Below, in pieces: positions 51,350 to 59,346 of a stretch of 59,346 nt of DNA. Position numbers and translations under genes: made by a program. Positions within the stretch are counted from its first letter, which is position 1. Each line of letters opens with the position of its first letter. The notes beneath the pieces were generated by a model, which worked only from the letters and a program-made list of their open reading frames with translations, had not been told where the DNA came from and ran no database searches. The DNA is from Gammaproteobacteria bacterium (GTDB taxonomy: Bacteria > Pseudomonadota > Gammaproteobacteria > Acidiferrobacterales > SZUA-150): positions 1 through 59,346 of the forward strand of contig JAOUNW010000001.1 in the NCBI GenBank assembly GCA_029880755.1, in the 5' to 3' direction.

Positions 51350-51369
51350 ATATTAGCAACTGCTAATAT
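51350..51369. promoter_or_regulatory. Palindromic operator between DUF2892 and methyltransferase genes
   Basis: TATTAGCA and TGCTAATA are separated by two bases, a perfect 18-base inverted repeat extended by one pair. Position and AT-rich symmetry fit an operator of a small ArsR-type repressor such as YgaV/BigR, which senses sulfane sulfur; no such repressor gene is in the window. Confidence 0.6.
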
Positions 51370-51485
51370 AATCCAGTCCTTAAAGACAGAGAATCTGTGC
51401 GCCTTCTAGTCAAGCGTGGCGGCTGTTTTGCTTAATACTGGGCTCCATCGCTAAAATGACCCTCCTTGCGCGCCGGAGAGTCTTA

Positions 51486-52130
51486 ATGAGCTGCTGTTGC
51501 CCCCATGCCCGATCGGCTAGCCGTATATTTTCTTTTTTCGCTCGCCGCTACCGCAGGCGCTTTGAGAAAAAGGGCTTTGAGCCCTCTCAGAAGCAGCTCA
51601 TGGCGGGATTAAGCGAGGCAGGTTTTGCCGGGAAAACCCTGCTGGAGATTGGTAGCGGTGTTGGTCATTTACATCAGACGCTGCTGGAGCAGGGGGCTGG
51701 GTCTGCGGTGGGTGTTGATCTGGCTCCCAGGATGATTGACGAGGCCCGGCGTTGGGCCAGGGAGCGGCAGCTCGAATCGCGCGTCACTTATCTTGAGGGC
51801 GATTTCATTAATCTGGCGGATGCGCTGGAACCCGCCGATATTACTGTGCTGGATAAGGTGGTCTGTTGTTATCCGGATGCGGAAGGTCTGGTTAAGCAGT
51901 CCCTGAGAAAAACCAAGGGAGTGTACGCCTTAACCTATCCACGTAACCGCTGGTACGTATGGCTTGGTGGGCAAGCGCAGGCATTGATTATGGCACTTAT
52001 ACGCTCGGACTTTCGCGCTTATGTGCATGATCCGGAGCAAGTGGAACGATGGATTAGTGCCGCGGGTTTTCGTAAGGTCTACCAGGCCACCACCGTTATC
52101 TGGCTAACCCAGGTGTACACCAAAGTTTAA
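51486..52130 (+). CDS. SAM-dependent methyltransferase
   Basis: A 214-residue class I methyltransferase. The start at 51486 (MSCCCPHARS) has GGAGAG nine bases upstream; the longer frame from 51456 is not supported. SAM motif I is LLEIGSGVGHLHQTLLEQGA near residue 48, with VGVDLAPRMIDEAR next and LDKVVCCYPDAEGLV near 118. The family resembles BchM-type and related enzymes, but no bacteriochlorophyll genes are nearby. The start MSCCCP is typical of this subgroup. The substrate is unknown. It is divergent from the DUF2892 gene and may share its operator. Confidence 0.78.
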   Translation: MSCCCPHARSASRIFSFFARRYRRRFEKKGFEPSQKQLMAGLSEAGFAGKTLLEIGSGVGHLHQTLLEQGAGSAVGVDLAPRMIDEARRWARERQLESRVTYLEGDFINLADALEPADITVLDKVVCCYPDAEGLVKQSLRKTKGVYALTYPRNRWYVWLGGQAQALIMALIRSDFRAYVHDPEQVERWISAAGFRKVYQATTVIWLTQVYTKV

Positions 52131-53122
52131 GGAGTCAATTGGGTTATGCGGTTGTTTGGGTAAGGGGTTGCGCCACAAACAGAGCGACTATCCTCATTGC
52201 CTGTGTTTCCATCTTTCAGATTAAGGCTCGCCTGCATTCGCAGTTGATCGGCGTGCTCTTTTCGTTTGTATTCCAGGTACCGGACCTTGTCCATCTCATA
52301 GAGTTGTTCAGGATATTTTTCCGTCAATTCAAACCAGCGGTTTATGCTGGCCTCAAATTGTTTATCCGGGTCTGCAGACAGTGAATCAAGGTAACTTTGA
52401 ATGGCAAAGTAATAACGCATGACATTGCGTTCGGCTACTCCTTGTACGCCTTCCACATAGACCGGTTCGCCATTAGCCGAGATGTCTACAGTGCTGAAGC
52501 CTTTTTTGTTGTTACCCAAAGACGCAAAGTAGCCATTCATGGCCGCATGAGTGACAAGGCCATAGGCATAGGAATAACTGAAGTGAATAAAGGTTGAAGA
52601 GCCATCGATAGGAACCGCTTCTGCATAGATATAGTATTTTTTTGTATCTAAGGGACCTTTTTGCGCGACAAGCGAGGACTTGAAATAGTTGTCCTCGTAG
52701 GCGGAACGTTCAAATTGGTACTTGATGCGGAACACCCTCTCAGGGTTCATGTAATATTTGCGGCCCGTATAAAAATTCAGCTGACATGTATTTTCGACCA
52801 TCTGATATGTGCATGCCTTGATATTAATGTGTTGGGGAACAATCTGGCACCAGGTTAATGGGGAGCCAAGTGCGTCTCTGACTTGATCAAAGGAATGGGG
52901 AATGACACCGTAGACGTCACCATGCATGGTCCGGTCCTGGCTGCCTGATTCCAGATAAATCGGGATGCCATAGACGTTACTCGACAGCGATTCAGCAAGA
53001 GCGATATGTTTTTTTTGAAGGGAATCGGCTTCCGCCAAGGCGCCGGACACAGGGGCCAGGAAGGCAACACAGAGCGCTATGCTGCGGAAATAACGGCGAA
53101 TAGAAGAATGCGCGAAGGTCAT
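52127..53122 (-). CDS. Exported protein of unknown function
   Basis: A 331-residue protein, start at 53122 (MTFAHSSIRR) with AGAGG upstream. Signal peptide to about residue 31 (SGALA). The body has no recognised domain; it includes GIPIYLESGSQDRTMHGDVYGVIPHSFDQV near the N-terminus and a paired Cys region (WCQIVPQHINIKACTY). The C-terminal 60 residues are helical and charged. A START-like or lipid-binding fold is possible from the pattern but unproven. The 3' end overlaps the methyltransferase stop by 4 bases. Confidence 0.68.
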   Translation of the reverse strand: MTFAHSSIRRYFRSIALCVAFLAPVSGALAEADSLQKKHIALAESLSSNVYGIPIYLESGSQDRTMHGDVYGVIPHSFDQVRDALGSPLTWCQIVPQHINIKACTYQMVENTCQLNFYTGRKYYMNPERVFRIKYQFERSAYEDNYFKSSLVAQKGPLDTKKYYIYAEAVPIDGSSTFIHFSYSYAYGLVTHAAMNGYFASLGNNKKGFSTVDISANGEPVYVEGVQGVAERNVMRYYFAIQSYLDSLSADPDKQFEASINRWFELTEKYPEQLYEMDKVRYLEYKRKEHADQLRMQASLNLKDGNTGNEDSRSVCGATPYPNNRITQLTP

Positions 53123-53179
53123 ATAGCCTCTAGATATGGGCGCCGGCAACAAGTATCAAGGTGATTTCCCGGATTTCTG

Positions 53180-53731
53180 CTAGTGCTCCATGTTTTTGAG
53201 TTCTGCGATGATATCCTGCACCAGTTTCCGCCCTTGTTCACCCATGCGTTGTGTTAATTGCTCCACATCTCTTTCACCATCCACGAGCTTCCCCATAATG
53301 CCGCCCATTTGCTGCATGTCACCGTGGGACTGGGTCATTTGTTTTGCCAGATATGCCAGGGCTTGCAGGGCCTCCGGATCTCCCCGCCGGGCAGCGTGAA
53401 TCATCATGGCCATGCCGGGTGCCGCCATATTCGGGTCCGCCTGTTTGTTTGTGTCCGGCAGCGTATTGGGATCATGCAAGCCGGCAAGGATGCTTTGTAT
53501 AATGACACGGTCCTCGTCATCCAGGCCTTTTAGCAGGCTTTCGTCGCGCCGTCCGGCAACAATGCGGCGAATGGTATCCACCAGGTCGGTCCAGCCGTTC
53601 TGCGCTGCCTGGGTTAGCAATCTGTCCAGCAAGGGGCGTTCCTGTTCGTTATGGCAGGCTTTGACTACTTGATGGATCAGCAGGGCATGCATGTTGCGTA
53701 TTTGTTCATCGCGTGCGGGAAACTGTGTCAT
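53180..53731 (-). CDS. Helical repeat-like hypothetical protein
   Basis: A 183-residue cytoplasmic protein, all helical by composition. Phrases such as LLDRLLTQAAQNGWTDLV, ESLLKGLDDEDRVIIQSILAGL and GMAMMIHAARRGDPEALQAL suggest ankyrin- or armadillo-like repeats, but none is a clear match. The central part is Met-rich (MAAPGMAMMIH, MQQMGGIMGK). It lies 57 bases upstream of the exported protein gene on the same strand. No function is known. Confidence 0.6.
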   Translation of the reverse strand: MTQFPARDEQIRNMHALLIHQVVKACHNEQERPLLDRLLTQAAQNGWTDLVDTIRRIVAGRRDESLLKGLDDEDRVIIQSILAGLHDPNTLPDTNKQADPNMAAPGMAMMIHAARRGDPEALQALAYLAKQMTQSHGDMQQMGGIMGKLVDGERDVEQLTQRMGEQGRKLVQDIIAELKNMEH

Positions 53732-53806
53732 GTTACAAAGACCTGTGGGTTGCGCGGGGTCACTATAAAAGGTTTCGAATAGCGGAACAACCGGGGTCGC
53801 ATGTTG

Positions 53807-55534
53807 CTAAATCACTCCCCCTAGTTTTACCTGATTGCGCCCGGCGCGCTTGGCCTCGTAAAGCGCATGATCAGCCGTTTCAATCAGCAGTGCCGGCGTC
53901 GGCGGAATTACGGTGGAATCATTGGGTTGAAACGAAGCTATCCCGATGCTGATTGTGACGTATTTATCCGTATCTGAACCTGGATGGGCAATACTGGCTG
54001 CGCGGACAGATTGTCGTAACAGCTCCGCATGTTTGTAACATTGGCTCTCATTAAAGCCGGGCATGATGATGACGAACTCTTCGCCGCCATAACGCGCAGG
54101 CAGGTCGCTGCCACGGAGAAAATGCTGTTTAATGATGCCGGCAATAGAGATCAGACAGGCATCACCAGCCTGGTGGCCGAGTATGTCGTTGTAGTGCTTA
54201 AAGTGATCGATGTCGCACATAATGAGAGAGACCGGAGTTGCCATGCGTGATGCCCGGTGCATTTCTTCCTCAAGAACCGTATCGAAGTGACGTCGGTTAT
54301 AGAGCCCGGTGAGGCCGTCGGTCCTGGCGAGCTCCTCCAGTTTCAGATTGGCCTCAAACAAGTCCCGGTTGGTGTTTATAATATCGTCACGCAGTTTACG
54401 CTTTTCTGTGATATCGCGAATCAGTCCGGTAAATAATCGCTCCCCATGAATCGTCATTTCACTTACCGCCAGTTCGACTGGAAAAATGACGCCATTCTTT
54501 TTAATAGCCTCGACTTCCCGGCCGATGCCGATGACTTTCTTGTGCCCGGTATCAATGTAGTTTTTCATATAGCCATTGTGCAGGGACTTGTGTGGCTCCG
54601 GCATCAGCAGGGAAACATTCTTACCAATGACTTCTTTTGCGTTGTAACCGAACATATTTTCCGCAGATTGGTTAAAGCTCTCAATGATCCCTTTGTCATT
54701 AATGGTTATGACTGCGTCGACTACGGTTTCGACCAGGCTGCGCCAGCGCTCTTCCTTTTCCTGAAGCGCTGTTTCATTATCCTCGACCGAGTCAAATAAT
54801 CTGTTCAGCGATTGACCCAGCCAGGCCAATTCGTCCCGGCCGGTTATGGCGATTCGGCGTTCCCTCTCGCCCCGGGAAAAATTCTCGGAAATCTCAGCCA
54901 TTAGGGCGGTACGTCTGGTGATTAAGCGGGACAGTGCTGCCAGCAGCAACATCGCACCCAGGCCGGACCCGACAAGGGATACCGCCAGAACCCGGTAGAA
55001 ATTTGCTCTTGCCAGGCGATATTGGTAGGCCAAATCAAGCCGATAATACAGAAAACCGCATTGAGTACTTCTCAATCCCAAGCCCTCTCCCTTTGTGCAG
55101 ACCGGGGCGTAACCGGTGATGATGTGCCGTTTATGGTCTTCGTCCAGAACGCTGCTGTTCGAGTTCGTGGCCTTTACCACTTTCTCGCTCGTTATAATAT
55201 ATGAGGTTTCGGTATAGTGTTTGCCGGTATCGACATAGCGAATCGATGCCAGTATTTCCCCTTTGTGATCGGTGACGAGTAATGCGAGGAGGTCGGGCTC
55301 CGCAGCGAAATTGGAGATCAAATGATTCAGGCGCTCAACCGCGCCGAGAGCAATCAGTTGCTCCGCAACACCCTGAATAAAATTCAAACGATCGCTAACC
55401 TGTTTTATGCCGTCTTCCACAATACGGCGGTAGGCCAGTGACTGCCCGGAAAGCAGAGCGATTGCAAGGGTAAAGCAAATAAAGAGCAGGGTGAGTGCCG
55501 GAACGACCACTCGAATGCTTTGCCACCGTATCAT
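53807..55534 (-). CDS. Membrane diguanylate cyclase with PAS domain
   Basis: A 575-residue protein. First helix at about 10-28, periplasmic region to about 193, second helix at about 194-213, HAMP-like segment, PAS domain at about 270-385 (VVDAVITINDKGIIESFNQS), then GGDEF with RYGGEEFVIIMPG near 483. The inhibitory RxxD (RGSD) lies five residues before GGEEF. All catalytic residues are kept, so it should make cyclic-di-GMP. Its start is 7 bases after the binding-protein stop, implying one operon and a ligand-delivery link. Confidence 0.9.
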   Translation of the reverse strand: MIRWQSIRVVVPALTLLFICFTLAIALLSGQSLAYRRIVEDGIKQVSDRLNFIQGVAEQLIALGAVERLNHLISNFAAEPDLLALLVTDHKGEILASIRYVDTGKHYTETSYIITSEKVVKATNSNSSVLDEDHKRHIITGYAPVCTKGEGLGLRSTQCGFLYYRLDLAYQYRLARANFYRVLAVSLVGSGLGAMLLLAALSRLITRRTALMAEISENFSRGERERRIAITGRDELAWLGQSLNRLFDSVEDNETALQEKEERWRSLVETVVDAVITINDKGIIESFNQSAENMFGYNAKEVIGKNVSLLMPEPHKSLHNGYMKNYIDTGHKKVIGIGREVEAIKKNGVIFPVELAVSEMTIHGERLFTGLIRDITEKRKLRDDIINTNRDLFEANLKLEELARTDGLTGLYNRRHFDTVLEEEMHRASRMATPVSLIMCDIDHFKHYNDILGHQAGDACLISIAGIIKQHFLRGSDLPARYGGEEFVIIMPGFNESQCYKHAELLRQSVRAASIAHPGSDTDKYVTISIGIASFQPNDSTVIPPTPALLIETADHALYEAKRAGRNQVKLGGVI

Positions 55535-55541
55535 TAACGAA

Positions 55542-56522
55542 TCACTCTTTGATGGCGGACGAACTGAGCAGGTTGTCTGTATTTACCCTGCCCTGAATCA
55601 AACCGTGCTGGCTCATGACACGATTAAGATGTGTCAGCGTTGTCAAAAGTTTGGCCTTTTCGCCGTCCAAAAGTTCGATGTTTTCACTCATATCAGGTAT
55701 ATGCAGGCCAGCGAGGCCATAGAGAATTTCTTCTGTTGTTGTGCCGAGCCGCCGCGATATAATGGCTGATGCATCTGCGGGTCGATTGGCAAGATAATCC
55801 ACAGCTTTGAACCAGCCTCGAATCAGATGTTTGATGCGGCCCGGGTGTTTGCTGAAATATTTTTCATGCACTACCAGTACATCGACTATTTCACCCGGAA
55901 TCTGCTTGCTGTTGAAAATCTCACTGGCGCCGGCATTGAGCAGTTTGGTGCGGGACGGTTCGAAGGTGACAACAGCGTCAATGCGATTCTTTTCGTAATC
56001 CGAGATATGTTCATTTACGCTGGAGGAAACAATCTTGACATCATTGATGGACATATTATTGAGTTCCAGGGCGCGGGTCACGACGAAGGCGCCAAGGGCG
56101 TTGTTTTCTACGCCAATGCGCTTTCCTTTTAATTGCTTGACGGTTGTTACCGGTGGTTTCGCCAGGATGGCATCACCGCCCTGGGAGATATCGTGAACCA
56201 GTATGATTTTTACCGGTATCCGGTCCTGTCTCAGCTGCAATACTTCGTCGAGCGTCAGCGACGCCGCCTGAATTGACTGATTGCGAAAGGCGCGCAGTAC
56301 ATCTGTCGCCGAGGGATATTCGGTTAGCCGGATTTCGTCAGGTGTCCAGTGTCCAAGCTCTTGTGCCAGATACAATGGTTCATAACCAAGCCAGATATTC
56401 GTGCCGACGCGCAATGTCGGGGCCTCGCTCTGCAGGCATGCCGCTTGAAACAGGCAGGCGATAATGAGGCCTGACCGGCACAGCGTTTTATACTTTGTTG
56501 CAAGTAACAGTTTAATTAACAT
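55542..56522 (-). CDS. NMT1/SsuA-like periplasmic binding protein
   Basis: A 326-residue protein from the ATG at 56522; a TTG at 56558 is in frame but has a poorer ribosome site. A hydrophobic leader ends in a possible lipobox (FQAAC). The core LRVGTNIWLGYEPLYLAQELG and QLKGKRIGVENNALGAFVVTRAL is typical of the NMT1/SsuA group that binds nitrate, sulfonates or thiamine precursors. No ABC permease genes are present; a GGDEF gene follows instead. A role as ligand-presenting sensor partner is inferred. Confidence 0.82.
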   Translation of the reverse strand: MLIKLLLATKYKTLCRSGLIIACLFQAACLQSEAPTLRVGTNIWLGYEPLYLAQELGHWTPDEIRLTEYPSATDVLRAFRNQSIQAASLTLDEVLQLRQDRIPVKIILVHDISQGGDAILAKPPVTTVKQLKGKRIGVENNALGAFVVTRALELNNMSINDVKIVSSSVNEHISDYEKNRIDAVVTFEPSRTKLLNAGASEIFNSKQIPGEIVDVLVVHEKYFSKHPGRIKHLIRGWFKAVDYLANRPADASAIISRRLGTTTEEILYGLAGLHIPDMSENIELLDGEKAKLLTTLTHLNRVMSQHGLIQGRVNTDNLLSSSAIKE

Positions 56523-56723
56523 GCGCCCTAGAGACTTAAACGTTGTCAAATGAGCCAAGGTGTACTTATATATATAGTTGAGGCTGTGCCGGAAGGAAGC
56601 TCTTATTACAGCGCAATAATAAAGGGATTTTAAATATCACTGTTTATTTTGGATTACTTCGGTGCAACCGGCGCTTGGTTGCTAATGGATGTAAAACTAA
56701 AAAATTGAAAGAAAGGTGACGCA

Positions 56724-57542
56724 ATGAAAAAAATGTTTTTGGCGGTTGTCGGCTTAGTGGTGATTCTCGTAGCGGCCGGCCTGTATTACCTGTTTACCAA
56801 CCTGGATGCGATCGTGGAAGCCGCTATCGAGAAGTATGGCTCGCAGGTAACGCAGACGCCGGTGCGAGTGGATAGGGTGCGGATCAATCTCGCCGATGGT
56901 GCCAGCGAAATCAACGGCCTGACTATTGCCAACCCCAAAGGGTTCGATATGGCCAATGCGTTCTCTCTGGGAAAAATCAGCGTAAAGATTAATATCAAGA
57001 GCGTGACAGAAAGCCCAATAGTGATAGATGAAATCATTGTTAAGGCGCCGGAGGTATTTTATGAGATTAATGCAGAACGTAAAGGTAGCCTCGATACCTT
57101 GCTGGACAATATTATGGCCAGTGTCCCAAGCGGCCCGGCTACAACGACGGAGCAGTCAGATAAGTCTGCAAAGAAAGGCGATGAGCCAAGAATACGAATC
57201 CGGCGTTTCCAATTTGCTGATGCCACACTTAATGCCAAGATTGTGCCGTTGAAGGACAAGGAATACACCTTAAAGATTCCTGCCATAAACATGGATAACC
57301 TGGGCGGTAAAAAGGGTGCTACGGGTGAGGAGTTGGCCAAGGAAATTATGAGTCGTCTGACAAAGCAGATTGTTGCAGTGATTAAACAAAAAGGTTTGGA
57401 CGCAGAGCTGGAAAAATACAAGGCACAGGCCAGACAAAAAGTGGAAGAAGAAAAGGCCAGATTAAAAGCCAGGACTGATGAAAAGATTGATGAGCAAAAA
57501 AGCAAGGCAACAGACAAACTGAAAGGCCTGATAAAGCGTTAA
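56724..57542 (+). CDS. AsmA-like membrane-anchored protein
   Basis: A 272-residue protein with one N-terminal helix (residues 4-24). It contains the AsmA-type pattern GLTIANPKGFDMANAFSLGKI followed by the beta-rich PIVIDEIIVKAPEVFYEIN. The last 60 residues are a charged coiled coil (KYKAQARQKVEEEKARLKAR) ending in KGLIKR. AsmA relatives affect outer-membrane lipid balance. It would face the periplasm. A ribosome site (AAAGGTGA) lies before the ATG. Confidence 0.75.
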   Translation: MKKMFLAVVGLVVILVAAGLYYLFTNLDAIVEAAIEKYGSQVTQTPVRVDRVRINLADGASEINGLTIANPKGFDMANAFSLGKISVKINIKSVTESPIVIDEIIVKAPEVFYEINAERKGSLDTLLDNIMASVPSGPATTTEQSDKSAKKGDEPRIRIRRFQFADATLNAKIVPLKDKEYTLKIPAINMDNLGGKKGATGEELAKEIMSRLTKQIVAVIKQKGLDAELEKYKAQARQKVEEEKARLKARTDEKIDEQKSKATDKLKGLIKR

Positions 57543-57609
57543 AGCAGATTGGTTTGGTAATGGACTTTAACAGGGGTAAAGTAAAAGCCTGTCCCGGTTA
57601 GCCAGAGTT

Positions 57610-57987
57610 GTGTCATTTATACGTCGTAAAATAAACCGGGGCTTTATTGGGCCGGCACTGATTCTGAGAGACAGGCTGTTTCCGCCTAAATCCGTAGTCA
57701 GGTCCGAAGATGACCAGAGAAAAGTTGATGAGGCCACAAAAGGATTAACGCTTTATCATCTTTGGACCTGCCCCTTCTGCGCAAGAACCCGGCGTGTTAT
57801 AAAACAGTTGTCGTTGAATATTGAATTGCGTGACATTAACAAGATTCAAAACAAGAAAGATCTGGTGAAGGGCAGCGGACAGTCAAAGGTGCCCTGCCTG
57901 AAAATAATGGACGAGCATGGCACGGTCACCTGGTTGCGCGAATCCCATAACATCATCCGCTACTTGCAGGACCGTTTTTCCGGGTAG
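57610..57987 (+). CDS. Glutaredoxin/GST-N-like protein
   Basis: A 125-residue protein with a thioredoxin fold: LYHLWTCPFCARTRRVIKQL near residue 50 holds CPFC, and SGQSKVPCLKIMDEHGTVTWLRESHNI near 95 has the cis-Pro and the glutathione-binding Glu-Ser pair. The first 40 residues are an extension (SFIRRKINRGFIGPALILRD) that may be amphipathic. The start is GTG. It would act in thiol-disulfide exchange with glutathione; the substrate is unknown. Confidence 0.8.
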   Translation: MSFIRRKINRGFIGPALILRDRLFPPKSVVRSEDDQRKVDEATKGLTLYHLWTCPFCARTRRVIKQLSLNIELRDINKIQNKKDLVKGSGQSKVPCLKIMDEHGTVTWLRESHNIIRYLQDRFSG

Positions 57988-57989
57988 AG

Positions 57990-58775
57990 TTATTTTTTTT
58001 CGTATTCTGAAATCCAGTCGCTGATTGTTTTAACCAGTTCTTCATTTTTGCCCTGGAAAAAGTGGCCTGTGCCGGCGATGGCTTTTTGCTCCGACCCCTT
58101 TTTGGATTTGATAATTGGCAGGCGTGCTTTTGCCCCTTCTGTTGCACGTTCATGTTCCGTGCCGTAAAGATCGAGCATGGGTACAGGAACTTCTTTCAGC
58201 CAGTCAATAAGGGGTTTCCCGGGGATCGCCTCAGAACCCGGCGACATGCTGGTTATAACAAAAGAAGTAATATTTTCTCCTGCTTTTTTATCGGTTACCA
58301 GATAATAAACACCCATCTCGGTTCCCAGGCTGTGTCCGATCAGCACCAGGTTTTTATAACCCTTGTTTTTTAGAAACTTGATGGCGCTATTAATTCGTGG
58401 CGCCACTTCGCTGAATAAAGGCTTGTATTCAGCAGGGTTCGCCTCATTGTGCAGGACAGGCATTTGGATAGAGAGCGTAGCCCAGCCCTGTTCCGGCAAT
58501 TGACTGCGCAGGGGTAGTATCACGTCCGGCCAATCGGGGTGAACACCGATGCCATGCATAATAATCGCGGCCCCCTTGGGGCCGTCACTGGCTTCCGTGT
58601 ACAACCCAAGAAACTTGTCCTGACCGGCTTCCAGCCATACTGCGTCACCCACCATGACAACGTCGGCGATTTGATCAGCCCAGCGTTTTTCCTTGGCCTT
58701 GTCCGAGGCAGTAACTTCGGCAGTGTTGGCTATGAGTAACAGGGCAAGCGACAAATATACCAGAGGTCTCATCAT
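57990..58775 (-). CDS. DUF3530-type exported alpha/beta hydrolase
   Basis: A 261-residue protein with a signal peptide (to about residue 23). The alpha/beta-hydrolase fold is clear: GAAIIMHGIGVHPDWPDV near residue 75, nucleophile elbow VLIGHSLGTEMG near 150, Asp in LDLYGTEHE near 200, and His in GTGHFFQGK near 240. The family DUF3530 has unknown substrate. GAGGAGAA precedes the start, and either of two adjacent ATGs may be used. Confidence 0.82.
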   Translation of the reverse strand: MMRPLVYLSLALLLIANTAEVTASDKAKEKRWADQIADVVMVGDAVWLEAGQDKFLGLYTEASDGPKGAAIIMHGIGVHPDWPDVILPLRSQLPEQGWATLSIQMPVLHNEANPAEYKPLFSEVAPRINSAIKFLKNKGYKNLVLIGHSLGTEMGVYYLVTDKKAGENITSFVITSMSPGSEAIPGKPLIDWLKEVPVPMLDLYGTEHERATEGAKARLPIIKSKKGSEQKAIAGTGHFFQGKNEELVKTISDWISEYEKK

Positions 58776-58853
58776 GTTCTCCTCGATTACATCTGCAGGG
58801 GATCAGAAACACTACGCCGGTTTCCAAAAAATCTCAAATTGACTGAAAGGCAC

Positions 58854-58880
58854 AAAAAAAGCAGGTTCTGGCCTGCTCTG
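58854..58880 (-). terminator. Minus-strand terminator without an obvious gene
   Basis: On the minus strand AGCAGG-CC pairs with CCTGCT and is followed by seven T residues. It lies upstream of the hydrolase gene, so it would be either an attenuator in that gene's leader or the end of a short RNA from 58890-59010. Confidence 0.45.
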
Positions 58881-59014
58881 ACTGCGGCAAATTGTCGCGC
58901 GACCCTATGCCACATTCCCTGTGCAGCAATTCCTAAATAAACTGCCTGGTAGTGAAGGCTGTCTGCTGTAGCTTGGAATCAGCAGTTCGGCGATATCCAG
59001 AGGAGACAGCGGAA

Positions 59015-59346
59015 TTGGGATTTGATCACACACTGATAGCACATTTCGAGCACCGGAATGTAGTGTGGGCAATGACTGCTTCGTTGATTGCTCACATGGC
59101 GTTGTTTTTGGCGCTGAGTGGCGTCAATGCTGAATTCAGGGCGACCGCGCCTTATCAATCGATAGAAGTCTCTCTTAGCTCTGTGGCGTCACCGGCTTCC
59201 CTGCAGGCATCGGAACCTCGGTTACAAAAAGATAGAACCGTGTCATCAGATCGCTCCGTATTCAGTGACGCGCCGGATAATGATAAATCGGTAAAGCCTG
59301 CACAGGAGAATCTTGCTTCCGCCACAAGTCAGGGCGAGATGGTCAC
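59015..59346 (+). CDS. TonB-family energy transducer, 5' part (runs off window)
   Basis: The frame is open from TTG 59015 to the window end (110 codons). AGGAGA ends eight bases before the TTG, which supports this start although it is not an ATG. Residues 19-38 form a membrane helix containing SLIAH, the S-x3-H signature of TonB. A proline-poor, Ser/Lys/Asp-rich periplasmic stretch follows. The C-terminal TonB domain lies outside the window. It would couple ExbBD to outer-membrane receptors. Confidence 0.75.
   Translation, partial: MGFDHTLIAHFEHRNVVWAMTASLIAHMALFLALSGVNAEFRATAPYQSIEVSLSSVASPASLQASEPRLQKDRTVSSDRSVFSDAPDNDKSVKPAQENLASATSQGEMV

Overview
The window reads as chromosome of a free-living gammaproteobacterium that probably gains energy from reduced sulfur compounds. 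Support comes from a membrane-bound sulfite-oxidising complex (soeABC), a YeeE/YedE-type sulfur transporter, a TusE/DsrC-type sulfur carrier, a DsrE protein and a YgaP-like DUF2892 protein. Typical gammaproteobacterial housekeeping genes (rlmJ, purT, hspQ, tonB-like) and two VPLPA/PEP-CTERM surface proteins fit an aquatic or sediment bacterium. No genus is claimed. There is no rRNA, CRISPR array, prophage or intact insertion sequence. The one RNA gene is a tRNA-Arg.

Layout. 1-3408: 3' part of soeA, then soeB and soeC. 3405-7552: M48 lipoprotein protease, ABC exporter, CarS-like membrane protein, metallophosphoesterase. 7553-9325: a sigma-54-type promoter, then a cysteine-rich secreted protein and a VPLPA-CTERM protein. 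9599-13315: periplasmic binding protein paired with a GGDEF-EAL protein. 13347-14456: FNR-box promoter and two zinc-ribbon proteins. 14647-21446: outer-membrane protein, YeeE/YedE transporter, HTH regulator, a DUF2145 pair, a secreted phospholipase D, and small zinc and ChaB proteins. 21521-25644: patatin remnant, hspQ, GNAT-like protein, DUF4202, MscS, chemoreceptor-like fragment. 25826-32015: DUF1499, a GNAT-HDAC fusion, DEAD-box helicase, cspA, RRM protein, and an FNR-controlled UbiE-like methyltransferase. 32073-37774: tusE, a chimeric pseudogene, and a copper/sulfur cluster (multicopper oxidase, DUF411, DsrE, methyltransferase). 37927-43326: HD-GYP regulator, glycosyltransferase, a second cspA/RRM pair, a second VPLPA-CTERM gene, a second DEAD-box helicase. 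43635-51274: rlmJ, a subtilase with thrombospondin-3 repeats and a dockerin-like end, DUF1223, MFS, purT, and tRNA-Arg with tRNA-derived tandem repeats. 51486-59346: methyltransferase, secreted proteins, a second binding-protein/diguanylate-cyclase pair, AsmA-like protein, glutaredoxin-like protein, DUF3530 hydrolase, start of a TonB gene.

Three themes recur. (1) Cyclic-di-GMP signalling: one GGDEF-EAL, one GGDEF and one HD-GYP protein, with the two GGDEF proteins each next to an orphan solute-binding protein. (2) A repeated RNA-chaperone set of DEAD-box helicase, cold-shock protein and RRM protein. (3) Redox and sulfur control: two perfect FNR boxes placed at about -41.5 from good -10 elements, and a palindrome in front of the DUF2892 gene. 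The most unusual local structures are the pseudogene joining a DUF411 fragment to a tusE fragment, the tRNA-Arg 3'-end/terminator repeats, and the acetyltransferase-deacetylase fusion.
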